Positions 1 to 4,693 of a stretch of DNA of 7,793 nucleotides are shown one piece after another. A program made the position numbers and the translations under genes. The stretch comes from an uncultured Candidatus Saccharibacteria bacterium (GTDB lineage Bacteria > Patescibacteria > Saccharimonadia > Saccharimonadales > 2-12-FULL-41-12), in NCBI GenBank assembly GCA_946478995.1, contig CAMLDK010000044.1:1-7793 (forward strand), written 5' to 3'. Below the pieces are notes generated by a model that saw only the letters and a program-made list of their open reading frames with translations, did no database searches and was not told where the DNA came from. Numbering within the stretch: the first letter of the stretch is position 1; the number at the start of each line of letters is the position of its first letter.

Positions 1-170
1 TGATAGAAACCATGGAAGAACAAGGTATAGTCGGCCATGCTGACGGCTCCCGGCCGAGAGAAGTGTTGATCAGTAGCGTGGACGAAGTATTTGGCGGTTC
101 AGGCTCCGGCGGCGGAGATGGGGTTTATGACGACATGCCGGATGAACCGGAAGATTCCATTTCTAAGTAA
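1..170 (+). CDS. ftsK: FtsK/SpoIIIE DNA translocase, C-terminal end (5' part outside window)
   Basis: Reading frame 3 (codons from base 3) gives 55 residues ending at TAA 168-170. The first ~22 residues (IETMEEQGIVGHADGSRPRE, then VL) match the end of the FtsK gamma winged-helix domain, the part that reads KOPS/SRS-type polarity sequences and steers the hexameric motor toward dif. Known family role: membrane-anchored ATPase that pumps chromosome ends through the closing septum and activates XerCD recombination. Only the gamma-domain tail is visible here; the motor and membrane domains lie to the left. After the conserved part comes a Gly/Ser-rich linker and an acidic tail (DDMPDEPED) of about 25 residues, more than most family members carry after gamma. 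The gene is followed by 48 nt and then the rpsF promoter. Identification is good, although only a short piece is seen. Confidence 0.85.
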   Translation, partial: IETMEEQGIVGHADGSRPREVLISSVDEVFGGSGSGGGDGVYDDMPDEPEDSISK

Positions 171-182
171 ACGGCTTCTTTG

Positions 183-216
183 CTGGATACACTAGGCTGG
201 GAATAGATTTATCCAG
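183..216. repeat. Inverted repeat CTGGATA-n20-TATCCAG between ftsK and the rpsF promoter
   Basis: Perfect 7-bp arms lie at 183-189 and 210-216, with a 20-nt spacer. The right arm ends 2 nt before the -35 box at 219. It could be a weak hairpin at the end of the ftsK mRNA, an operator half-site pair, or chance. There is no T-run after it, so it is not an intrinsic terminator. Confidence 0.3.
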
Positions 217-218
217 GT

Positions 219-247
219 TTGACTAACAGAGGTAATTTTGCTATAAT
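219..247 (+). promoter_or_regulatory. Sigma-70-type promoter of the rpsF operon
   Basis: The -35 box is TTGACT (219-224, one mismatch to TTGACA) and the -10 box is a perfect TATAAT (242-247). The spacer is exactly 17 nt, and a TG dinucleotide at 239-240 makes an extended -10. The expected transcription start is near 253-255, giving a leader of about 60 nt before rpsF. This is the clearest promoter in the window and fits the high expression expected of ribosomal-protein genes. Confidence 0.85.
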
Positions 248-265
248 TCCCTGACTATTAACTCA

Positions 266-299
266 GCTTGCGGCCAATCAGATGCGCGCAGGCGTAAGC
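266..299 (+). promoter_or_regulatory. Hairpin in the rpsF 5' leader, possible autoregulatory structure
   Basis: GCUUGCG (266-272) can pair with CGUAAGC (293-299), giving 7 bp with one G-U and a 20-nt loop. The stem ends 2 nt before the Shine-Dalgarno sequence at 301. Leaders of rpsF operons in many bacteria carry an RNA bound by the S6:S18 complex to repress translation, and the position fits. However, the CCG trinucleotide I associate with that known motif is absent between 254 and 300. The regulatory role is therefore inference only. Confidence 0.35.
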
Positions 300-300
300 C

Positions 301-308
301 AAAGGAGG
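301..308 (+). promoter_or_regulatory. Strong Shine-Dalgarno AAAGGAGG deciding the TTG start of rpsF
   Basis: AAAGGAGG lies 5 nt upstream of TTG at 314. No ATG lies at a suitable distance, and translation from this TTG gives the canonical S6 N-terminus (NQYEIAVLYDP). Confidence 0.85.
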
Positions 309-313
309 ATTCT

Positions 314-691
314 TTGAATCAATACGAAATAGCGGTGCTTTATGATCCGCAGCTTGAAATCGACCTAAGCAAGGCCGAGGCTAAAATCGAAAAGATAATA
401 ACAGAAAATAAAGGCAAAATTGCCGGTAAAGATAACTGGGGCAAGAAAAAACTAGCCTACGATATCGACAAGCATGAAAATGCAATCTATGTCTTTTATA
501 CCGTTGAGTTGCCAGGCGAAAACGTCTCTAATGTCGAGAAAACCCTTAATATTACCGATGAAGTCATACGGTTTTTGATCGTCCGTCCGGATCTAAAGGC
601 GATCGCAAAGGCGGAAGCAGCCAAAAAGATCAAGGATAAAAGAGTTGCCGAACGCGGCGGCTCGGGCGATAATGAAGAGGACGAGGATTAA
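314..691 (+). CDS. rpsF: 30S ribosomal protein S6 (bS6)
   Basis: 125 residues, of the usual size for bS6. The protein binds the central domain of 16S rRNA as a heterodimer with bS18, encoded two genes downstream. Hallmarks are the N-terminal strand YEIAVLYDP (4-12), the conserved NWGKKKLAYDI block (41-51), the aromatic strand AIYVFYTVEL (57-66), and the closing strand VIRFLIVRPD (84-93). A Lys/Ala-rich helix follows, then an acidic tail (DNEEDED). The start is TTG, fixed by the AAAGGAGG at 301-308. The acidic-tail codons GAAGAGGACGAGGAT also form the purine-rich ribosome-binding region for ssb, which starts 1 nt after the rpsF stop. This is the first gene of the operon from the 219-247 promoter. 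Confidence 0.96.
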   Translation: MNQYEIAVLYDPQLEIDLSKAEAKIEKIITENKGKIAGKDNWGKKKLAYDIDKHENAIYVFYTVELPGENVSNVEKTLNITDEVIRFLIVRPDLKAIAKAEAAKKIKDKRVAERGGSGDNEEDED

Positions 692-692
692 T

Positions 693-1196
693 ATGGCGAG
701 ATCATTCAACCAGGTAATATTAATGGGCAACCTGACGCGGGATCCGGAGCTAAGGCAGATTCCAAGCGGCCAGAGCGTATGCTCTTTCAGCCTTGCTCTT
801 AACAGAAGCTATAAGAATTCCAATGGTGAGTGGCAGGAAGCGACTGATTATGTAGACGTTGTAGCCTGGGCCGGATTAGGAGAGAGAGTCGCTCAATATG
901 TAACCAAAGGCCGGCCGGTTTTGGTCAGCGGGCGTTTACAAAGCCGCAGCTGGGAACAAGATGGCCAGAAGCGAAACAAGCTGGAAGTTATTGCGTCGGA
1001 TGTTACATTCTTAGGCGGCCGCGGCGGAGAAAGCAATGCAGATTCAAGCGCCAGTTTTTCATCTTCTGCACCAGCGGGGGATAGCTATGGCGGCAGCACC
1101 CAGGATCAGTCTAAAAAAGGTAAGAAACCAGAAAAAGATGTAAATATCGAGGATGTTGATGACGAGCCGATCAACCTCGACGACATCCCATTCTAA
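693..1196 (+). CDS. ssb: Single-stranded DNA-binding protein
   Basis: 167 residues. SSB coats single-stranded DNA during replication, repair and recombination, normally as a homotetramer. The OB-fold spans about residues 4-108: [17 protein letters not shown], then [27 protein letters not shown] core, [16 protein letters not shown], and [14 protein letters not shown] low-complexity Ser/Gly/Lys linker covers 110-150. The C-terminus is the classical acidic tip, ending NLDDIPF, which docks partner proteins. I chose ATG at 693 over an upstream in-frame ATG at 645: the 645 start lies inside rpsF, adds 16 non-homologous residues, and leaves [14 protein letters not shown] as the normal N-terminus. 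The ribosome-binding site (GAGGACGAGGA, about 676-687) sits in the 3' end of rpsF, so translation is probably coupled. Confidence 0.96.
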   Translation: MARSFNQVILMGNLTRDPELRQIPSGQSVCSFSLALNRSYKNSNGEWQEATDYVDVVAWAGLGERVAQYVTKGRPVLVSGRLQSRSWEQDGQKRNKLEVIASDVTFLGGRGGESNADSSASFSSSAPAGDSYGGSTQDQSKKGKKPEKDVNIEDVDDEPINLDDIPF

Positions 1197-1213
1197 CTAA
1201 AGGAGATTTATTA

Positions 1214-1417
1214 ATGGCGAAGATTTTTAAACATAAGACAGACGTAGCATATTTTGATTATAAAGATTATAAGACACTTCAAAAGTATGTAAACCAATAC
1301 GGGCAGATTGAAAGCCGCAAAAAAACCGGTTTAAGCGAAAGCCAGCAAAGACATCTATCCGTAGCTATCAAGCGTGCCAGACATATAGCGCTTTTACCTT
1401 TTACGGTAACTGCTTAG
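1214..1417 (+). CDS. rpsR: 30S ribosomal protein S18 (bS18)
   Basis: 67 residues, slightly shorter than the ~75 of E. coli. The protein binds the 16S rRNA platform next to bS6. Family hallmarks run in order: the [13 protein letters not shown] helix (14-26), [27 protein letters not shown] in the middle, and ALLPFTVTA at the end. It lacks the N-terminal cysteines and the basic stretch of zinc-binding S18 forms. A clear Shine-Dalgarno (AAAGGAG at 1199-1205) precedes ATG 1214, and ssb ends 17 nt upstream. The rpsF-ssb-rpsR order is widespread in bacteria. The usual next gene, rplI (bL9), is missing here and efp follows instead. Confidence 0.96.
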   Translation: MAKIFKHKTDVAYFDYKDYKTLQKYVNQYGQIESRKKTGLSESQQRHLSVAIKRARHIALLPFTVTA

Positions 1418-1438
1418 TATTTCCATAGGTATAAAAAC

Positions 1439-2008
1439 ATGGCAAACCTATCTATCACTGAATTAAAAAAGGGCACTTTGCTTCAGTTAGAAGAAGTTCC
1501 TTATAAGGTCATTGATTATTCCCAAAAGGTCATGGGCAGGGGCGGTTCTATCGTAAACGTTAAAATTAAAAGTCTTCTGGACGGTAAGGTACTCGCAAAA
1601 ACATTCAAGGGGGCAGATACCGTTGAGAGCGCTGATGTGATGAATTCCCAGGCTCAATATTTGTACTCAGACACAGGCCAGCATTACTTCATGGATACCG
1701 GTACTTATGAGACATTCAGTGTAAATATCGATATACTAGGCGACCAGTCCAAGTACTTGGTTGAGGGGCAGGAAGTGATTTCACAGCTTTTTAATGGCAA
1801 TGTAATAAATGTTGAATTGCCAAAAAATGTATTTTTAAGAATTAAGTATACGGAAGATGCCGTTAAAGGGGATACCAGCTCCTCGATAGTAAAGGACGCC
1901 CAGCTGGAAAACGGTACTAAGATAAAAGTCCCGGCTTTTATAAAGTCCGGCGATATAGTCAGTGTTGATACCACAACAGGAAAATACAGGGAAAGAAAAA
2001 AAGGTTAA
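1439..2008 (+). CDS. efp: Translation elongation factor P with Arg at the loop tip
   Basis: 189 residues, the usual EF-P length. EF-P enters the ribosomal E site and relieves stalling at polyproline. The N-terminal KOW-like domain (about 1-62) carries the loop that reaches the peptidyl-transferase centre, the middle OB domain covers about 65-127, and the C-terminal OB domain about 130-186. The latter has the family signature VPAFIKSGDIVSVDT and YRER. The tip reads VMGRGGS (31-37), so the residue normally modified (Lys34 in E. coli, within PGKG) is Arg34. Arg-tipped EF-Ps are known to be rhamnosylated by EarP in some proteobacteria; whether this one is modified is unknown. ATG 1439 is 21 nt after rpsR, and only a weak AGG (1427-1429) precedes it. 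Confidence 0.95.
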   Translation: MANLSITELKKGTLLQLEEVPYKVIDYSQKVMGRGGSIVNVKIKSLLDGKVLAKTFKGADTVESADVMNSQAQYLYSDTGQHYFMDTGTYETFSVNIDILGDQSKYLVEGQEVISQLFNGNVINVELPKNVFLRIKYTEDAVKGDTSSSIVKDAQLENGTKIKVPAFIKSGDIVSVDTTTGKYRERKKG

Positions 2009-2013
2009 GCTTC

Positions 2014-2736
2014 ATGTATGAAAGACTTGACCAAAGTCTGACTAACAGAGGTTTAGTGAAGAGTAGAAGCCAAGCTGAAAGTTATATAAAGCTTGGAAAA
2101 GTAAAGGTGGACGGCCACATTGTTAAAAAGCCCGGTACAAAAACAGCAAAAAATGCAGTTGTAGAGATTACAACTGAAAAAACTTACGTATCAAGGGGCG
2201 GACTGAAGCTTGAGTCAGTAGCGGACAAGCTTAAGCTGAACTTTAAGAACAAGGCAGTACTTGACGTAGGTAGCAGCACAGGCGGCTTTAGTGACTTTGC
2301 ATTGCAGCATGGCGCGTCTAAAATTATTGCGGTTGATATAGGAAGCGACCAGCTGGCCGGTCCTTTGAGAACGAACCCTAAAGTGGAACTCTACGAACAA
2401 ACCAACATCAAAAGTATTAAAAAACTGAGTACAAAAATTAATATTATACTGATAGACGTTTCCTTCACTTCTGTGAGGCCTATACTGACCCATATTCTAA
2501 GCCTGGTAAATGATCCTGGATGCGAAGTGATAGCTATGGTGAAACCACAGTTTGAAACAGGTGGCGAGGACAAGCATAAAGGGGTGATAAAAAATAAATC
2601 CTTGAGAAGAACAATACTAAAAGATTTTGAAGCTTGGGTTAGGAATAATTACAAAATTTTAGATAAAGCTGATTCTGAAGTAGCAGGTGAAAAAGGCAAT
2701 ATAGAAAGATTTTATAAGCTAGTAGTTTTAGCTTGA
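2014..2736 (+). CDS. tlyA: TlyA-family rRNA (cytidine-2'-O)-methyltransferase (S4 + FtsJ-like domains)
   Basis: 240 residues. Members of this family 2'-O-methylate C1409 of 16S and/or C1920 of 23S rRNA using SAM; some were first named hemolysins. An S4 RNA-binding domain (about 1-60) contains RLDQSLTNRGLVKSRSQAESYI and KVKVDG. SRGGLKLE (60-67) starts the Rossmann methyltransferase, with the SAM loop VLDVGSSTGGFSD (82-94), acidic AVDIG (106-110), ILIDVSFTS (145-153), VKPQFE (176-181), and GNIERFYKL near the end. The likely K-D-K-E catalytic tetrad of the fold is K65, D148, K177 and E231, all present. The gene starts 5 nt after efp, with AAAAGG at 1999-2004 as ribosome-binding site. The label TlyA is by family; which rRNA position is methylated cannot be read from sequence. 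Confidence 0.88.
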   Translation: MYERLDQSLTNRGLVKSRSQAESYIKLGKVKVDGHIVKKPGTKTAKNAVVEITTEKTYVSRGGLKLESVADKLKLNFKNKAVLDVGSSTGGFSDFALQHGASKIIAVDIGSDQLAGPLRTNPKVELYEQTNIKSIKKLSTKINIILIDVSFTSVRPILTHILSLVNDPGCEVIAMVKPQFETGGEDKHKGVIKNKSLRRTILKDFEAWVRNNYKILDKADSEVAGEKGNIERFYKLVVLA

Positions 2737-2754
2737 ATCTACTAAACTTGTTTT

Positions 2755-3417
2755 ATGCGATATTTTGAAAATAGACGTTCCGCAGGGGAAATGCTGGCCG
2801 AAAATTTAAAAAAATATCAATCAGAAAATTGCGCTGTCATAGCCCTAAGTGAAGGCAGTATTGTCGTTGCTCTAGAGATAGCTAAGAAACTGCACTCCTC
2901 TCTATTCCTGCTTGTAACGGAAGATGTGAAGTTGCCAGGCGAAGAGCATAAACCGGTGGCTACCGTCAGTACCTCCGGTAGTTTTACGTACAACAACGAG
3001 TATTCCACTGGTGAGCTGGAAGCTATCAATAGCGACTACCATACCGTGATCGAACAGCAGCGAATGCTCGCTTTTCAAAAACTTAACAGGATAGGCGATA
3101 GCGAAGCAAGAATCCCAAAGATATTACTAAAAAACCACGTAGTCATATTTGTTAGCGATGGGCTCAGAAACGGCCTGTCTTTGGATGTGGCCGCTGATTT
3201 CATTAAGCCGATCAAGGTCAGGAAGATAATAACCGCGGTTCCCGTAGCCAGCGTGCCGGCCGTTGATAGAATGCACTTACTTTCTGATGAAATCCAGTGC
3301 CTAAGCGTAGTGGGGGATTTCATGGGCACGGACCATTATTATAAGGAAAATTCAATGCCGGAGCATAGTGAAATCATCAAAACGATGAAAGATGTAACTT
3401 TGAACTGGGGCCGTTAA
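2755..3417 (+). CDS. COG1926-like phosphoribosyltransferase-fold protein with degenerate PRPP motif
   Basis: 220 residues. The layout follows predicted phosphoribosyltransferases of the COG1926 type: FENRRSAGEMLAENL (4-18), then CAVIALSEGSIVVALEIAKKL (26-46) where the family has LPRGG-VPVA, then VKLPGEEHKPVATVSTSG (58-75). Further on, an IITAVPVASVPAVDRM block (158-173) and GDFMGTDHYY (187-196) are also family-like. The PRPP-binding signature (family form near VDDGLATGAT) reads VSDGLRNGLS (133-142): the first acidic residue and the Thr/Ala loop positions are lost. Catalysis on PRPP is therefore doubtful, and a binding or regulatory role is possible. It starts 18 nt after the methyltransferase gene with no visible Shine-Dalgarno, and is probably the last gene of the rpsF operon. 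Family assignment is fairly sure; the function is unknown. Confidence 0.75.
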   Translation: MRYFENRRSAGEMLAENLKKYQSENCAVIALSEGSIVVALEIAKKLHSSLFLLVTEDVKLPGEEHKPVATVSTSGSFTYNNEYSTGELEAINSDYHTVIEQQRMLAFQKLNRIGDSEARIPKILLKNHVVIFVSDGLRNGLSLDVAADFIKPIKVRKIITAVPVASVPAVDRMHLLSDEIQCLSVVGDFMGTDHYYKENSMPEHSEIIKTMKDVTLNWGR

Positions 3418-3435
3418 AAGCTGAACAATTTTTTT
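3398..3435 (+). terminator. Weak candidate terminator at the end of the rpsF operon
   Basis: An imperfect stem joins CTTT/AAC (3398-3401, 3403-3405) to GTT/AAAG (3413-3415, 3417-3420) with mismatches. A run of seven T (3429-3435) follows 8 nt later. The position just over the stop codon at 3417 is right, but the stem is poor and its distance to the T-run is long. Confidence 0.25.
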
Positions 3436-3460
3436 GAACCATACATCTTTACAACAATAG

Positions 3461-3469
3461 TTATCCACA
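3461..3469 (+). promoter_or_regulatory. Single consensus DnaA box TTATCCACA
   Basis: This is a perfect match to the high-affinity DnaA box (TTATNCACA). It lies in the AT-rich gap, but no second clear box was seen nearby. One 9-mer in a window of this size, counting both strands, has a few percent chance of arising randomly. It may be a regulatory or titration site, or chance. Confidence 0.3.
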
Positions 3470-3585
3470 GCCATAAATGAATAATTTACAGTTTAAAAGC
3501 GAGATATTAAAAGGTTTACATCAGTAAATCCATTTCTGTACGAAACTTACTCAGAGCCTAATATTCTGCGCACAAAAATATAGCC

Positions 3586-3614
3586 TTGCGCGAGGTTTTA
3601 AGGGTTGGTAAATT
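3586..3614 (+). promoter_or_regulatory. Weak candidate promoter for the serine hydrolase gene
   Basis: TTGCGC (3586-3591), a 17-nt spacer, and TAAATT (3609-3614) preceded by TGG. The -10 box matches 4 of 6 consensus positions and the -35 only its TTG. If real, the leader would be about 125 nt and would include the large hairpin at 3674-3727. Confidence 0.25.
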
Positions 3615-3673
3615 GAGGCTTGTAAGTGGCCGAGCTGCTTGCGCAAAAGCGAAACAAAATTCAAAAACCTAAA

Positions 3674-3727
3674 TTGGTTGGGAGCCTTCGCTAAGGATTT
3701 TTAAAAATCCTGAAGGCTCCCAATTAA
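3674..3727. repeat. Large inverted repeat / hairpin upstream of the serine hydrolase gene
   Basis: Arms TTGGGAGCCTTC (3678-3689) and GAAGGCTCCCAA (3712-3723) pair perfectly over 12 bp. Inside them a palindrome, AGGATTTTT/AAAAATCCT (3694-3702 with 3703-3711), adds 9 more bp, separated by a 4-nt bulge GCTA (3690-3693) on one side only. Two G-U and two A-T pairs extend the base to 3674/3727. It ends 18 nt before the TTG start. No T-run follows on the plus strand; downstream is A-rich. It may be an mRNA leader structure, an attenuator-like element, or a small palindromic repeat. It is too perfect to be chance. Confidence 0.8.
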
Positions 3728-3745
3728 AATCAAAAAGAAAATAAA

Positions 3746-4693
3746 TTGAAAAAAATCAAAAAGATATTTACATCTGAAAAACGCGCTTATTTCCATCATA
3801 AGCACGGGATATATTTCCGAAGGAACCGCAAAAAGCAGACTTTTATCTGGGCTTCTAGTTTGCTTGGCATGTGCGGTTGTTTTTTATTTATAGGTACCTA
3901 TTTGATTCCTCTTATAAAATCCAGCAGCTATCTTCAGGAGAAGCAAAATGATCTTGCGACGCAAAGCAGCCAAGTGGTTTCGGAAGAAGATAAAAAGCTG
4001 AATCCGATAACCAGGAATGATTCAGAGCTTGAAGTGATTGTTAGGAATGCCTTGAGCGGGCTAGCGCCGGATAATAATTGGTCGGTATATATTTATGATC
4101 TTAAAGAAGATTCATCGGTCCATGTTAATTCAGACAAACCTGTAGACTCCGCCAGTTTGTACAAACTCTTTTTGGTTGAATACCTGGAGCAGAAGCTTCC
4201 ATATGACCAATGGGCTAATACTTGGCTGACCGATCAAAGTATCGCTGATTGTGTTTACGACATGCTTAGGGCGAAAGACGATCCATGTTCCGAGGATCTG
4301 GCAAATTACCTTAATCTTGATGCCGTAGATAACTTCAATGAACTTAATGGTTACAAGAACACTTCATTTGCCGGCCATTCCGGCAAACAGACATCTGCTG
4401 ACGATGTAGGCAAGCTTTTCGTAAGCCTTAAAAAAGGCCAGGTATTAAGCGACAATGCCAGAAGATTCGTATTTGACGCGCTTTATCAACAAGATATCAA
4501 AAGGGGTATACCAAAAGGCTGCGGTAAGGACTGTCGCAGTGCGAACAAGCAGGGCGAATTAAATAAAATTGCCTATGACGCGGGAATTGTCACTCGCGGC
4601 AAGCATGATTATGTCTTGGTGGTTCTTGGTCAAGGCGGCAACTTCAAGCAGATAACCGAACTTACTAAGGTTATAGATAAATACCTGCGTTAG
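3746..4693 (+). CDS. Membrane-anchored class A beta-lactamase-like serine hydrolase
   Basis: 315 residues. A basic N-terminus (1-31, many Lys/Arg/His) precedes one transmembrane helix (about 33-57), so the rest is probably outside the cytoplasm. Residues ~92-315 resemble the class A beta-lactamase / transpeptidase fold: nucleophile motif SLYK (137-140), SED (182-184) in the SDN position followed by LANYL, TSADDVGKLF (216-225), and KQG (268-270) in the KTG position followed by a strand pair ending YVLVVLGQGG. The interval from SED to TSADD is short and I see no ExxLN omega-loop motif, so the deacylating Glu of true beta-lactamases seems missing. Cell-wall peptide binding or D,D-peptidase-like activity is more likely than resistance. 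Cysteines C169, C181, C259 and C263 could form disulfides. TTG 3746 is the only usable start after the in-frame stop at 3725; the Shine-Dalgarno is weak (AAAAAGAAAA). Confidence 0.78.
   Translation: MKKIKKIFTSEKRAYFHHKHGIYFRRNRKKQTFIWASSLLGMCGCFLFIGTYLIPLIKSSSYLQEKQNDLATQSSQVVSEEDKKLNPITRNDSELEVIVRNALSGLAPDNNWSVYIYDLKEDSSVHVNSDKPVDSASLYKLFLVEYLEQKLPYDQWANTWLTDQSIADCVYDMLRAKDDPCSEDLANYLNLDAVDNFNELNGYKNTSFAGHSGKQTSADDVGKLFVSLKKGQVLSDNARRFVFDALYQQDIKRGIPKGCGKDCRSANKQGELNKIAYDAGIVTRGKHDYVLVVLGQGGNFKQITELTKVIDKYLR

Larger units (their letters stand above)
3418..3745. other. 328-nt intergenic region, AT-rich, no convincing gene
   Basis: The stretch between the phosphoribosyltransferase-like gene and the serine hydrolase gene contains no ORF with coding support; the longest ATG frame noted (3477-3527) is 16 codons without a ribosome-binding site. 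It holds a T-run (3429-3435), a perfect DnaA-box 9-mer (3461-3469), a small stem GGTTTAC/GTAAATC (3513-3519 with 3524-3530), the direct repeat CTTGCGC (3585-3591 and 3638-3644), a small hairpin GCTT/AAGC (3637-3650), a weak promoter candidate (3586-3614), and a large hairpin (3674-3727). I could not match it to a known structured RNA. Confidence 0.6.

Noticed and set aside
645..692. N-terminal extension of ssb from an upstream in-frame ATG at 645
   Set aside because: It would lie wholly within rpsF, adds 16 residues with no SSB similarity, and the ATG at 693 has a purine-rich ribosome-binding region and gives the canonical N-terminus.
220..2052. 14-nt exact repeat TGACTAACAGAGGT at 220-233 and 2039-2052
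   Set aside because: One copy lies in the rpsF promoter and the other codes for part of the S4 domain (LTNRG). A match of this length in 7.8 kb has roughly a one-in-ten chance of arising randomly.
2734..2736. Possible UGA recoding (genetic code 25)
   Set aside because: TGA closes the methyltransferase gene, ychF and the ABC ATPase exactly at expected protein lengths, and no in-frame TGA occurs inside recognised domains.
3477..3527. Short ORF of 16 codons in the intergenic gap
   Set aside because: It has no ribosome-binding site, no recognisable peptide and an AT-rich context; it is expected by chance.
3513..3530. GGTTTAC/GTAAATC stem as an intrinsic terminator
   Set aside because: The stem is AT-rich with one G-U pair, and no T-run follows.
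3540..3740. tRNA, RNase P RNA, SRP RNA or tmRNA in the intergenic gap
   Set aside because: No T-loop GGTTCGAATCC-like sequence, no conserved RNase P or SRP core sequences, and no tmRNA tag frame were found.
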